Part shown: in pieces, positions 8,143-17,622 of the stretch
How positions within the stretch are numbered: position 1 is the first letter of the stretch
How the letters are laid out: each line of letters begins with the position of its first letter
Assembly (NCBI GenBank): GCA_041739225.1
Contig: JBGSOG010000031.1
Coordinates: forward strand, 5,566 to 69,565
DNA length: 64,000 nt
Direction of reading: 5' to 3'
DNA from: BOKV01 sp041739225
GTDB taxonomy: Bacteria > Pseudomonadota > Alphaproteobacteria > Rhizobiales > Rhizobiaceae
Program-made: the position numbers and the translations under genes
Notes under the pieces: generated by a model
The model's input: only the letters and a program-made list of their open reading frames with translations
What the model was told of the DNA's origin: nothing
The model's database searches: none

Positions 8143-9192
8143 ATGGGCTTTTGGAAGGGTAAGCGCGTTCTTGTCACCGGCCATACCGGATTTAAGGGCA
8201 GCTGGCTTTGCGAGATCCTGTTGGCTCGTGGCAGCAGCGTTTCAGGTCTCGCGCTCGAGCCCGGCAACGAGCAGGTGCTGTTCCGCCAACTCGGCCTCGA
8301 AACGCGTCTCAATCACAGTGTTTCAGACATTCGCAACGCAGCGGCGGTGCGAGACCGTATGCAGTCAGTTCGTCCGCAGATCGTGTTTCATCTGGCGGCC
8401 CAATCGCTCGTGCGTCGCTCCTACCTGGAGCCACTTGAGACCTTTGCCGTCAACGTCATGGGAACGGCGAATGTGCTGGAAGCCGTGCGTGGGCTCCCCG
8501 AACCTTGCATCGTGGTTGTGGTAACTACGGACAAGGTTTATCAAAACCGTGAATGGGAGCAGCTATACCGAGAGACCGACCCGCTCGGCGGTCATGATCC
8601 GTATTCCGCATCGAAGGCTGCGACGGAGCTTGTGGTCAATTCCTATAGGAATTCCTTTCTCGCAGCTGTCGGAGTCCGCGTGGCGACAGCGCGGGCCGGC
8701 AATGTAATCGGAGGCGGCGATTGGGCTTTAGACCGCATCGTGCCGGATATTGCACGGGCGTTTACAAGTGGAGACACGCTTAAGGTTCGCAACGCGCGCT
8801 CCATTAGGCCATGGCAGCACGTCCTTGATCCCTTGGCGGGCTATCTTCGACTCGCCGAAGCGTTAGCCAGCGACAAGGCCAGCGAATTTGAGGACTGCTT
8901 CAATTTCGGTCCCGAGCCGGTCGACCAACGCAATGTGGTTGAATTGGTCTTGGAAGCTCTTCGCCATTGGGAAGGTCGATGGGAAGATCGGACCGACCCG
9001 CATGCGCCGCATGAAGCTGGACATCTGGCGCTTAGCATAGAGCGCTCACGAACGCGCCTTGGGTGGGCACCGCGCTGGGGTTTTGTTCGTGCCGTTAAGG
9101 AAACCATGCAATGGTACCGGGAAGCAGCCAAGGGCCAAGATATTCGGCAGATGACCCAGGCGCAGATCGCCGCATTCGAGGAGGGGCAATGA
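8143..9192 (+). CDS. rfbG: CDP-glucose 4,6-dehydratase
   Basis: A 349-residue extended short-chain dehydrogenase that converts CDP-glucose to CDP-4-keto-6-deoxyglucose. Visible features: Rossmann motif VTGHTGFKGSWL (the TGxxGFKG form typical of RfbG), VVVTTDKVYQNREW with the active-site threonine and Asp-Lys pair, and the YSASKAATELVVNSYR catalytic Tyr-x-x-x-Lys. IRPWQHVLDPLAGYL is another conserved block. It follows rfbF by 3 bp and overlaps the next gene by an ATGA junction. Confidence 0.95.
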   Translation: MGFWKGKRVLVTGHTGFKGSWLCEILLARGSSVSGLALEPGNEQVLFRQLGLETRLNHSVSDIRNAAAVRDRMQSVRPQIVFHLAAQSLVRRSYLEPLETFAVNVMGTANVLEAVRGLPEPCIVVVVTTDKVYQNREWEQLYRETDPLGGHDPYSASKAATELVVNSYRNSFLAAVGVRVATARAGNVIGGGDWALDRIVPDIARAFTSGDTLKVRNARSIRPWQHVLDPLAGYLRLAEALASDKASEFEDCFNFGPEPVDQRNVVELVLEALRHWEGRWEDRTDPHAPHEAGHLALSIERSRTRLGWAPRWGFVRAVKETMQWYREAAKGQDIRQMTQAQIAAFEEGQ

Positions 9193-9737
9193 AGTTCGTG
9201 CGGCTGCCGCTTACTGGTGCCTATCGAGTCGATCTGGAGCCGCAAGGCGATAGCCGCGGCTTCTTCGCCCGGCTTTTTTGTGTCGAGGAATTTGCTAAGT
9301 ACCGGCTTGAAACACGTTGGGTTCAGTGCAACACCTCGTTCACTGCCGCGACCGGCACCATTCGCGGCCTGCATTTTCAACGCCCGCCGATGGCGGAGGC
9401 GAAGCTGGTGCGATGCGTACGCGGGGCCATATGGGACGTTATCGTAGATCTTCGGGAAGCATCGAACACCTTTGGACGATGGCACGGCGAACGACTCGAT
9501 GACCAAAACCGGTCTATGCTTTACGTTCCCAAGGGTTTTGCGCACGGGTTCCAGACGTTGACCGACGGCGTAGAGATGCTGTACTTTCATTCAGAGAAAT
9601 ACAGTCGCCAACATGAAGCCGGTTTACGCTGGAACGATCCGGCGGTAGCTATAGATTGGCCTCTTAAACTGACAGAACAGTCGGGTCGCGATGCAGGTTT
9701 CCCTTCAGTCGACACGTTGGAGCCGATCCGGACATGA
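9189..9737 (+). CDS. dTDP-4-dehydrorhamnose 3,5-epimerase-like enzyme (RmlC family)
   Basis: A 182-residue cupin of the RmlC family. Key blocks: LEPQGDSRGFFARLFC, then TIRGLHFQ (catalytic His within LHFQ), VRGAIWDVIVDLR and YVPKGFAHGFQTL. In a CDP-sugar operon it most likely epimerises C3 and/or C5 of the CDP-4-keto-6-deoxyhexose made by RfbG. It overlaps rfbG by 4 bp (ATGA) and the methyltransferase gene downstream by 4 bp, so translation of all is probably coupled. The alternative frame start at 9111 lies within rfbG and is not used. Confidence 0.88.
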   Translation: MKFVRLPLTGAYRVDLEPQGDSRGFFARLFCVEEFAKYRLETRWVQCNTSFTAATGTIRGLHFQRPPMAEAKLVRCVRGAIWDVIVDLREASNTFGRWHGERLDDQNRSMLYVPKGFAHGFQTLTDGVEMLYFHSEKYSRQHEAGLRWNDPAVAIDWPLKLTEQSGRDAGFPSVDTLEPIRT

Positions 9738-10966
9738 CCCTGCCATTTTGCCGCTGTTGCGACGCGGAACTTGAGCGCGTCTTCCTCGACCTCGGTCATG
9801 CGCCCCCGTCCAATGCTTATCTGAATCCGGTCGATTTGAACGCGCCTGAACTGACCTACCCGTTGCGGCTTCGGGTCTGCGATGTCTGCCATCTCGTCCA
9901 GACAGAAGATTTTACCGAGGCCAATAGGCTGTTTGCGGCCAACTATGCCTATTTTTCTTCAACCTCGAAGATCTGGCTCGACCATGCGCAGCACTTCACC
10001 CAGATGGTGACCAAACGCTTCGCTCTCGGACCCGAAAGCAATGTGATAGAAGTGGCTTCGAATGATGGCTACCTTCTGAAGAATTTTGTCGCAGCTGGTA
10101 TACCCTGTCTCGGTATCGAACCTACTGATAGCACCGCGACTGCCGCGGAAATGTTGGGCATCCCTGTCCTGCGAGAATTCTTCAGCGAAACACTCGGTAG
10201 ACGTCTTGCGGCAGAAGGCCGCCAAGCAGATCTCATTATTGGCAACAACGTCTATGCGCACGTCCCCGACATTAATGACTTCACGCGCGGACTGGCTGCA
10301 GCGCTAAAGCCGGAAGGCATCATCACGCTGGAGTTTCCACATCTCATGCGGCTCGTCGAATTCTGCCAATTCGACACTGTTTACCATGAGCATTTTTCCT
10401 ATTTGTCGTCTGTCAGCGTTCGTTACATTTTCGCAGCATCGGGCTTGCGAGTCTTCGATGTTGAGGAACTTCCGACTCATGGCGGCAGCCTGCGTGTATT
10501 CGGATGCCATGAAAGCGCTGCGCACAAAACCACGGCGGCCGCTTTGGCGGTGCTAGCGCAGGAACAAGTGCGAGGCATGGAGACACCGCAATTCTACGAA
10601 GGGTTTCAAGAACGTGCCGATGCGGTCAAAGACGGGCTGCTGCGATTTCTGCTCGACGCCAAGCGCGACGGACACTCCGTCGCCGCCTATGGTGCGGCGG
10701 CGAAAGGCAATACGTTGCTGAATTATGCCGGCGTGAAGTCTGATCTGCTGCCATTCGTCTGCGATGCCGCACCTTCAAAGCAGGGCATGCTCATGCCCGG
10801 TAGCCACATTCCTATACTGCCCCCTAAGGCGCTGTTTGAAACGCCGCCAGACTTCGTTCTCATCTTGCCCTGGAACCTTGCCGATGAAGTGCAAGGCCAG
10901 TTGGCGCAGCTTTCAGAAGCAGGTACACGCTTCGTCACGGCCATACCGGAGATACGGATCAGATGA
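9734..10966 (+). CDS. Sugar C-methyltransferase, TylC3/NovU family
   Basis: A 410-residue three-part SAM-dependent enzyme. The N-terminal zinc-binding part has FCRCCDAELERVFLDLGH and VCDVCHLVQ (two Cys pairs). The SAM domain follows with IEVASNDGYLL in place of the usual ExGxGxG and GNNVYAHVPDIN, and the C-terminal part has SVAAYGAAAKGNTLLNYAG. This is the architecture of TylC3/NovU enzymes that add a methyl group to C3 (or C5) of 4-keto-6-deoxysugars. Together with rfbFG it predicts a branched, C-methylated 6-deoxyhexose; position and final sugar are inferred. ATGA overlaps at both ends. Confidence 0.87.
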   Translation: MTLPFCRCCDAELERVFLDLGHAPPSNAYLNPVDLNAPELTYPLRLRVCDVCHLVQTEDFTEANRLFAANYAYFSSTSKIWLDHAQHFTQMVTKRFALGPESNVIEVASNDGYLLKNFVAAGIPCLGIEPTDSTATAAEMLGIPVLREFFSETLGRRLAAEGRQADLIIGNNVYAHVPDINDFTRGLAAALKPEGIITLEFPHLMRLVEFCQFDTVYHEHFSYLSSVSVRYIFAASGLRVFDVEELPTHGGSLRVFGCHESAAHKTTAAALAVLAQEQVRGMETPQFYEGFQERADAVKDGLLRFLLDAKRDGHSVAAYGAAAKGNTLLNYAGVKSDLLPFVCDAAPSKQGMLMPGSHIPILPPKALFETPPDFVLILPWNLADEVQGQLAQLSEAGTRFVTAIPEIRIR

Positions 10967-11811
10967 GGCGCGTTCTGCTAACGGGCGCCACCGGCTTCGT
11001 TGGAAGACAGGTCCTTTTGGATCTGTTGTATAGAGGCGTTGAGGTCCACATTGTTCTCCGTCCAAGTAAGACCATTCCGGATGGTGTGGCGGCCGCATAT
11101 GTCACTGACGATCTCTTCTGCGAAGACCAAGCTTTCTGGCACGCCGCATGCGAGGGGATCGATTCGCTTTTGCATGTTGCTTGGTATGCGGAGCCTGGAA
11201 AATACCTGACTTCGTCGCAAAATCTCGCCTGTATGGCCGGCACCCTCCGGATGGCCGAGTGCGCAGCATCGGCAGGGGTAAAGCGGTTCGTCGGCGTCGG
11301 CAGCTGCTTCGAATACGATCTGAACGCAGGTTATCTCCGGACTTCAACGCCGCTGTTGCCGAACAGTCCTTACGGCGCGGCGAAGGCTGGCACCTATCTG
11401 GCTCTCTCCAGGGCCCTGCCACAGCTCGGCCTATCCTTTGCGTGGTGTCGCCTCTTCTACCTCTATGGCGAGGGCGAAGATTCTCGCCGGCTGATCCCCT
11501 ATCTGCGCGCCTGCATGGCTTCCGGGACGCCGGCCGATTTGACGTTGGGAAATCAGGTCCGCGACTACATGGACGTAGAAGAAGCCGGCAGGCGGATCGC
11601 CGAGGTCACGCTGTCCGATGCCCAAGGCGCGTTCAACATCTCGTCCGGCGTACCGATCACAGTCCGGCAGATAGCGCAGCAGATCGCTGACGAGTTTGGA
11701 CGGCCGGACTTGTTGCGATTCGGAGCAAGGCCAGACATGCCGGAGGATCCGAAGTTTGTCATCGGTGAGCCTACGACGATCGCCGCACAAACCAGCAAGG
11801 TGCAGAAATGA
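10963..11811 (+). CDS. NAD-dependent epimerase/dehydratase (probable 4-ketoreductase)
   Basis: A 282-residue extended SDR. The Rossmann motif is LLTGATGFVGRQVL; the active site has VGVGSCFEYD and SPYGAAKAGTYLAL (Tyr-x-x-x-Lys). As the last enzyme of the operon it probably reduces the C4 keto group to finish the CDP-sugar. The C-terminus stops soon after PKFVIGEPTTI, earlier than most relatives, which usually continue into a helix pair; it may be slightly truncated. It overlaps the upstream gene by ATGA and the remnant downstream the same way. Confidence 0.82.
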   Translation: MRRVLLTGATGFVGRQVLLDLLYRGVEVHIVLRPSKTIPDGVAAAYVTDDLFCEDQAFWHAACEGIDSLLHVAWYAEPGKYLTSSQNLACMAGTLRMAECAASAGVKRFVGVGSCFEYDLNAGYLRTSTPLLPNSPYGAAKAGTYLALSRALPQLGLSFAWCRLFYLYGEGEDSRRLIPYLRACMASGTPADLTLGNQVRDYMDVEEAGRRIAEVTLSDAQGAFNISSGVPITVRQIAQQIADEFGRPDLLRFGARPDMPEDPKFVIGEPTTIAAQTSKVQK

Positions 11812-11885
11812 CTGAGATATTGAGAGATATTTACAGCCGGTGTAATCTGCCGATCTTCCAGAACCGCTTGTACGAAACCCGGTAA
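11808..11885 (+). pseudogene. Remnant of a methyltransferase N-terminus (25 codons)
   Basis: An ATGA overlap with the epimerase starts a short frame, MTEILRDIYSRCNLPIFQNR then LYETR, ending in TAA at 11883. The LPIFQNR segment matches the N-termini of a zinc-dependent methyltransferase family found in sugar operons, where the next residues are normally acidic followed by alanine. The codon after the stop continues EAWAS, so TAA may derive from GAA. Beyond 12 more codons homology is lost. It looks like the stub of a sixth operon gene. Confidence 0.5.
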
Positions 11886-12043
11886 GAGGCGTGGGCTTCG
11901 CCGCCACCAGCTTGCGGGCAATGAGCCCTGCTGCCAGGCTCAACCGCCTATCGCCCGGCAGCACAACCATGTTATGCACCGCAGATACCTCGAATAGATA
12001 CGATCACGGATCGATTTAGGTTTTAACTACAAGGGAATAAGCA

Positions 12044-12814
12044 ATGAGTGAGTTCGCGCGTGAAGTCATCGCCCGGCTAGAAGCCGCAGCCGGGAATACT
12101 GGCCTGAAGCAGGCCGGTCAGACATTTTTGGATTTGTCGATCGCCTCTGCCTATTCCTACAACTACGCTTGGCTCGGTCGCCCGATCATCCAATATCCGC
12201 AGGACATCGTCGCTTTCCAGGAACTGGTTTGGCAGGTGCGTCCCGACATCATTGTTGAAACCGGTATCGCGCATGGCGGGTCGCTGCTCCTCTCGGCATC
12301 ACTTCTGGCATTGCTCGATCTCTGCGAGGCGACGGAAGCCGGCGAATTGCTCGATCCGTCGAATCCTAGGCGCCGGGTCGTGGGTGTCGATATCGATATA
12401 CGCAGCCACAATCGCTCGGCGATCGAGGCCCACCCGATGGTTCGACGCATCTCGATGCTGCAGGGCTCCTCGGTTGATGCGTCAATCGTCGCACAAGTGC
12501 TCGATCTTGTCGGCGACGCAAAGCGCGTTCTTGTCTGCCTCGACAGCAACCACACCCACAAGCATGTCCTTGCGGAACTGGAGGCCTACGCGCCGATGGT
12601 CTCGGTCGGTAGCTATTGCGTCGTGTTTGACACCGTTATCGAGAATCTTGCGGCAGAGATGTTTCCCGACCGGCCTTGGGGCCCAGGTAACAATCCCAAA
12701 TCTGCAGTCCGTGCCTGGCTGCCCGCGCACCCGGAATTCGAGGTAGACAAAAGCATCGATGCCAAGCTGATAATTTCTGCGGCGCCGGAGGGATACCTGA
12801 GGAGAATAGCTTAG
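12044..12814 (+). CDS. Cephalosporin hydroxylase (CmcI)-family protein, probable sugar O-methyltransferase
   Basis: A 256-residue protein of the CmcI family, a SAM-dependent methyltransferase fold. Matching blocks are YSYNYAWLGRPIIQYPQD near the N-terminus, IIVETGIAHGGSLLLSAS (SAM loop), VVGVDIDIRSHNR and VCLDSNHTHKHVLAEL (Asp and His metal-site region). Members in polysaccharide loci are thought to methylate hydroxyls of sugars such as rhamnose. Preceded by about 230 bp with only the methyltransferase remnant. Consistent with a methylated surface glycan. Confidence 0.8.
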   Translation: MSEFAREVIARLEAAAGNTGLKQAGQTFLDLSIASAYSYNYAWLGRPIIQYPQDIVAFQELVWQVRPDIIVETGIAHGGSLLLSASLLALLDLCEATEAGELLDPSNPRRRVVGVDIDIRSHNRSAIEAHPMVRRISMLQGSSVDASIVAQVLDLVGDAKRVLVCLDSNHTHKHVLAELEAYAPMVSVGSYCVVFDTVIENLAAEMFPDRPWGPGNNPKSAVRAWLPAHPEFEVDKSIDAKLIISAAPEGYLRRIA

Positions 12815-13048
12815 CGGTACACAAAGGGTCCGTTCGTAAAAGGCCGAACAAATATAAAACGTCGTTTCGATTGGAAGAATTCATTTCTTGCAAAACGTCA
12901 GGCCGGGACAAACCTCGCTCGGTCGGAAATATTTCCGAACAAAATTCCACACCACTTACTATCAGTAATATATAGAGGAAGCAAGCGTTGTGAGCAATAA
13001 GGGCCATAGTATATGGGCTTAGTGCTGTTGCTGTTCACAGCAAGCCAG

Positions 13049-13927
13049 TCAGCGCGTTACATCATGAACCCAGGAAATTACGGCAATGCAAAGCGCCAAA
13101 GGCATCCGACTTTTTGGTCCGTTAGCCATTACCTTGAGAATAAGTCTTCCACGGAGGCCAATATCACGGTGAAGTTTGTACGCCCAGAGGCAGCGTCGGA
13201 ACGCTCTTCGTGCATAATTTGCTGCGTACTGTTTGTCCTTCACAGCCGGCCAAACTCTCAGGAAAAGCCGTGTATATCCGTGGATTTTCTTCCGCAGTTC
13301 CATTGACAGGTTTTGGCCCGGAACTGCCATAGAACAGTAGTGAGTGACCGTCTGGCTATAGGCGATCCGCCGCGCGTTCAGATGAGCCGAATATGCTATC
13401 TCAAAGTCCTGTATCACATTGCCGGGATCGACTGACGAAATAAGGACGCCCGGCTGACCGCAGACGGGTCCTGAAATATAGCCTTCAGCCAGCCAGTACC
13501 CCATGGGATCATCTTCCAATCTAATTGGAAGGTTTCGGTCGCATGGCGTAGCATCTCCTCTGCAGTCGCGATCGGGAAGTCGTCTAACACCGGGGAAAAC
13601 CACATCCGCATCATACCGAGTAACGACTTCGCGGTACCATTCAACCGCGTCGGGTGCCAAGACATCGTCTCCGTCGAGAAGGATAACCTGATCTGCGCCC
13701 GCCGCAACTGCAGCGTCGACACCGGTTCTTGTCGCCGCAGTTGCTCCGAGATTACGCGTATGCATCAACGCTATAGCCCCAGGAAAGTTTGCGATTACAC
13801 TTCGGCTGCGATCTGTAGAGAAATCGTCCACTACGAATATTTCGGCGCCTTGCCCAAGTGAGGAGCGAATTGCATCACCGACAAAACACTCTTTGTTGTA
13901 ACATGTAATAACGATTGCGAATTTCAT
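13049..13927 (-). CDS. Glycosyltransferase family 2
   Basis: A 292-residue GT-A enzyme, opening MKFAIVITCYNKECFVGDAI, with EIFVVDDFSTDRS (nucleotide loop) and ADQVILLDGDDVLAPDAVEW (DxD-type metal site). The region after residue 200 is basic and helical, with a hydrophobic C-terminus (LALCIAVISWV) that could lie on the membrane. It is encoded opposite to its neighbours, with noncoding DNA on both sides. Confidence 0.8.
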   Translation of the reverse strand: MKFAIVITCYNKECFVGDAIRSSLGQGAEIFVVDDFSTDRSRSVIANFPGAIALMHTRNLGATAATRTGVDAAVAAGADQVILLDGDDVLAPDAVEWYREVVTRYDADVVFPGVRRLPDRDCRGDATPCDRNLPIRLEDDPMGYWLAEGYISGPVCGQPGVLISSVDPGNVIQDFEIAYSAHLNARRIAYSQTVTHYCSMAVPGQNLSMELRKKIHGYTRLFLRVWPAVKDKQYAANYARRAFRRCLWAYKLHRDIGLRGRLILKVMANGPKSRMPLALCIAVISWVHDVTR

Positions 13928-14528
13928 CCCTTGCCAGTCTCCGCCAAAGGCATCGTCGCAGAGCTAAGGAAAGCATGTTTTTTCCCACTAAAATCCTCAA
14001 AACCGCACATACAGAAGCTATGACAAGAGAAGGAATGGACGTGAACCACTCCTGCTGTTATTTCGTCAGCTTGAATAGCCGCCGGATTTGTATACCCCTT
14101 GCCCCTTTGAAGGTGATGCACAGGAGTCTTCATTGGCAAAACCAATTGCCGTGCTGCCCGATTTTCGACCACTGGGCGAGGGAAGTTTCTGGGGCTTTTG
14201 GCGTGCTAACCACGTCTACTCCCCTTCAATTGAGCCGACCGCAAAAAAGGATTTTGATCTAAGGGCTTGCACAGAGCAGATGAAACGTTGACGTTCAGTT
14301 TGACAGTGAAAAAGAGAATCTAGCTAGAGGAAGTCGGTTAACAGATATGGCAGTGTTGTCAAGGATTTCTACGTCCAAAAGGAACCAAGCGCACAAGTCT
14401 CTTGTGGCTTTTGAAACCGGGCGGCGAAGTAAGATATTCTGTAACGTTTGTGCTGGAGAGACTCTCTTAATGGTAGATCGCAGTTTGCAACCTACCCGAG
14501 TTAAATACACTTTCTCAAGGGGAACGCG
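13928..14528. other. Intergenic region, no recognisable gene
   Basis: About 600 bp upstream of a large membrane-protein gene. Short frames exist on both strands (for example 13915-14262 and 14088-14291, plus) but none resembles a family I know, and they overlap each other. This may be decayed coding DNA at the edge of the AT-rich patch. Confidence 0.45.
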
Positions 14529-16523
14529 TTGACAGCAACATCGCCTATAAAACGTCAGAGCGGCTCGCGCACTGGCCGCTGTGTAACGGTACTTGCGCTC
14601 ACGATCACATTCGCTTTGCTTGCCATTTTTATAATTCTATATATTTTTCTGCTTGACTATTATCCGACTGAAATAACTGCATTGACAGAAGTACATGATT
14701 TATTTACTTCTGTAGATGTAAGAGCTCAAACTATTTCACTCATTATTTCGCTCTTTCTTTTTGCTATCTCTTTGGCAGCACTTTTTTTATTTGGCGAAGC
14801 AGAGGTGTGCCGAAGTCTCATACGCCAACTTCGACGCTTAATTCCCTTACGCTTCCGCTGCTACGCGAGGCAAGTTGTTGGTTTTGTTCTGGAGTCCGAA
14901 CGCTGGCTGACCTCCTCCCTGAAACCAAATGGTGTCCTGCGGAAAATTTCAGCATATCCCGATGCGGTCAGGCTAATCGTTACAACGGCTTTGTGGTTCG
15001 CCTGCTTTGCGGCACTCATGCCGATAGGCGTTTCGTGGTCGCAAAAAGATTCATTTAACCCAGAGACTGTTCGGTTGATATTTTGGGCAGATCCTCACAT
15101 CGCGCAAGTTTTTGGGATTGTAGGCGAGCAACTCTTGGGCGATTTTCAGCACAGTACATTTGAAATCAAGCCTTACGGGCTTGGCGCACCCCTCGCCTAT
15201 TCTGTTGCCAGGTTCTTTGGACTTCCAGCAGAGTATAAAACTGCGTTTGACGTTACTAGAATTGCAAATATCTTGTTCTTGGGTTGTATAGTCGGAAGTT
15301 TGTTTGTATTCTGGCGGAGTCGGTTTCATACTTTTTGGGTTGGTGCGTTAGTCCTCGTTACAATATTAACTGTAGCTGGACCCTTGCTGCAAAGTAACGG
15401 TTATGCCACGCTATTCGCCAACTTGTCTGGTCTGCGATATATTCCGATAGGAATGTGTCTCGTGGTTGTGTCCATGCGCGCACCGCACAAGGGCTGGGTC
15501 GAATTCACATTTTTATCAATATTAACCGCATTGGGAATCGCATATTCTCCGGATATCGGTCTCGTTGCGGCTTTGGGTTTGGCTGTAGCCATTGGGCTGG
15601 ATGAAACTACAGTTATTCGCAAGTTGCTTCGCGGCTTTGTTTTTATCGTGACTGCGACGTTGGCTTATGCGGTATTAGTGTTGCTTGTCTTTCTGCTTAC
15701 GGGCATTCGCATTGACACTGTCTGGACTGGCGTGGGTCAGGTTGCTGGCGAATCATTCGGCGGTTTAAGCATAACCTGGCAACTCGGCATGACGACGGTT
15801 TTTTGTCTCAGCGCCGGCTGCACTTTTATTGTTACATCGTTGGCCCACCACAGAAGCCTGTCCAAACAAGAAAGCCTTGCGTTGGTCGCCAGCCTGATGT
15901 CGCTTGTTTTGCTCATCTACTACATGCACAGGCCTTACGACTATATTGTGTTTTGGAGCCTTGCCCTCTTTCCGCTGTCACTGCTTTTTCACGTAGCATC
16001 AGCGGGCGACGGACTGGCAAAACTGGCAGCTGTGGGCCTCTCGGCAGCGCTTGCTACATCTTCACAAGTTCAATTGGAAAGCTCACCGGCCAAAACTCCA
16101 AATGGCGACGTACAGATGACGAGATGGTCTGGTCTCATGATACCAACCAACGTCGCCGCAAAATTGAACCAGCGACTCGCTGACCTGCCCGCAGTCGGCC
16201 AAAAACGGGCCGTCGTCGTTACCGGAATTCCCTATGCGGTGACCGCAACAAAAAAACTCACGACAGTTCCCATTGAGGCCGTTTTCGAGTTGGGCACCGA
16301 GAAGAAAATCGATAATCTCATTTCCAGGCTAAAAATTGCGCCGCCAGATTTGCTTATCGTCGACGCCTTCGGCAGCCAGTCAATGGGACCTGACTCGATT
16401 GTTGCCATATCAGCAAGACTCGAAGCAGCAATTAGGAATGATTATATTCTCAACAGTGACAGTCGGAGTTGGCGGGTTTGGCAGCGCAAAATGGGGGTTC
16501 TTAGAGGTGTCCAATTGAAATGA
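14529..16523 (+). CDS. Large multi-pass membrane protein, probably polysaccharide-related
   Basis: 664 residues with about 12 hydrophobic helices, starting with LALTITFALLAIFIILYIFL, then a soluble loop and further helices between roughly residues 150 and 510, and a soluble C-terminal 150 residues (ADLPAVGQKRAVVVTGIPYA, then PPDLLIVDAFGSQ). The build resembles GT-C glycosyltransferases or polymerases of O-antigen loci, where a periplasmic C-terminal domain follows the membrane part, but I see no defining motif. Start is TTG 14529 with upstream AAGGGGAA as ribosome site. Base composition is lower in GC than the backbone. Confidence 0.6.
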   Translation: MTATSPIKRQSGSRTGRCVTVLALTITFALLAIFIILYIFLLDYYPTEITALTEVHDLFTSVDVRAQTISLIISLFLFAISLAALFLFGEAEVCRSLIRQLRRLIPLRFRCYARQVVGFVLESERWLTSSLKPNGVLRKISAYPDAVRLIVTTALWFACFAALMPIGVSWSQKDSFNPETVRLIFWADPHIAQVFGIVGEQLLGDFQHSTFEIKPYGLGAPLAYSVARFFGLPAEYKTAFDVTRIANILFLGCIVGSLFVFWRSRFHTFWVGALVLVTILTVAGPLLQSNGYATLFANLSGLRYIPIGMCLVVVSMRAPHKGWVEFTFLSILTALGIAYSPDIGLVAALGLAVAIGLDETTVIRKLLRGFVFIVTATLAYAVLVLLVFLLTGIRIDTVWTGVGQVAGESFGGLSITWQLGMTTVFCLSAGCTFIVTSLAHHRSLSKQESLALVASLMSLVLLIYYMHRPYDYIVFWSLALFPLSLLFHVASAGDGLAKLAAVGLSAALATSSQVQLESSPAKTPNGDVQMTRWSGLMIPTNVAAKLNQRLADLPAVGQKRAVVVTGIPYAVTATKKLTTVPIEAVFELGTEKKIDNLISRLKIAPPDLLIVDAFGSQSMGPDSIVAISARLEAAIRNDYILNSDSRSWRVWQRKMGVLRGVQLK

Positions 16524-16628
16524 CGTTTGCGAAGTTTGTGGCTTATCATTCACTAGACAAATATTTAAAAAAATAAAGGCCACGCAGCAAACCATAATTC
16601 GAATCGAATAAATGCGGAATTTAAAAAG

Positions 16629-16823
16629 ATGTCCACGATAGCTAATCTGGGGTGTAGTCACACAAATTTACCGGTGATCAAGCAGAGGAGTTCGAAGCAG
16701 CTGTTGAAATTTACTGGAGGTTTTTTGGCGGTTGAACCGGCCTATCATGATGGTCAACACCCCTTTGCCAGATGGATGAAAGATCGCGACAGCGGGCAAA
16801 ACATTCGTAGCGAGAAAGAGTAG
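16629..16823 (+). pseudogene. C-terminal fragment of a duplicated methyltransferase gene
   Basis: The frame encodes AVEPAYHDGQHPFARWMKDR followed by DSGQNIR, nearly the same as AIEPVYHYDQHPFAKWMKDH and DSGQNIR in the interrupted methyltransferase at 18481-19113. DNA identity is strong from about 16735 to 16810. The upstream SAM domain is missing and the frame stops just past the match. It is a fragment left by duplication of the methyltransferase-WbqC segment. Confidence 0.75.
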
Positions 16824-16929
16824 GTTAATTTGTTAGAAAATTATTTTAGACAAACCAGTGGAAATTTTTTCACAAATATGTTGCGTATACCATATAGTCA
16901 TTTTCTTATTGTTGCGAGTAACTCTATCA

Positions 16930-17622
16930 ATGAGTAAAAGAGTCGCCATATTGCAATCTAACTATATACCTTGGCGCGGATATTTTGATATTATTGCCCG
17001 AGTTGATGATTTTGTTTTTTATGATGAGGTACAATACACGAAGAACGATTGGCGAAATCGCAACAGGATAAAAACACCACAAGGCGTAGCTTGGCTTACA
17101 GTGCCAACTCATGCCAGTACAAATTCCTTAATTGCTGACACCAAAATTTCTAATAAAGATTTTGTATTTAAACATTGGCGAACACTGCAAATGAACTATT
17201 CAAGAGCCAATTCATTCAACTCTGTTGCTGATTTAATTCTACCAGTTTATGAGAAATCAACATACGAGTATATATCAAATTTAAATTACGATTTAATAAT
17301 CTCAATATGCAATTATATCGGCATCAAAACCCGTATCCACTGGTCACAGGAGATAAAAACTTCGAACGGCAAGAATTTGCGTCTCGTTGAAATTTGTAAA
17401 TCACTTGAGGCAAATATTTATGTAAGTGGACCCGCTGCACGTCAATACTTGGACGTTGAAATGTTCGAATCTGCTGGTATTTCGGTAGAATGGTTTGACT
17501 ATTCTGGTTATACAGAGTATCCGCAACTCTGGGGTACATTTGAGCCTCAGGTATCCATCCTCGACCTGCTCTTTAATTGTGGTCCCGAATCAGCAAAATA
17601 CCTGCGATATTTCAGAGGCTAA
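16930..17622 (+). CDS. WbqC-family protein
   Basis: A 230-residue WbqC-like protein. Clear family blocks: VAILQSNYIPWRGYFDIIAR, FVFYDEVQYTKNDWRNRNRI, VAWLTVP and YPQLWGTFEPQVSILDLLFN near the end. WbqC genes occur in O-antigen and exopolysaccharide clusters; the reaction is not established. Start ATG 16930 gives the family MSKRVAILQS. The gene is very AT-rich compared with the backbone, indicating a foreign source. A second, broken copy is at 19416. Its stop overlaps the 3' end of the oppositely oriented acetyltransferase. Confidence 0.85.
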   Translation: MSKRVAILQSNYIPWRGYFDIIARVDDFVFYDEVQYTKNDWRNRNRIKTPQGVAWLTVPTHASTNSLIADTKISNKDFVFKHWRTLQMNYSRANSFNSVADLILPVYEKSTYEYISNLNYDLIISICNYIGIKTRIHWSQEIKTSNGKNLRLVEICKSLEANIYVSGPAARQYLDVEMFESAGISVEWFDYSGYTEYPQLWGTFEPQVSILDLLFNCGPESAKYLRYFRG

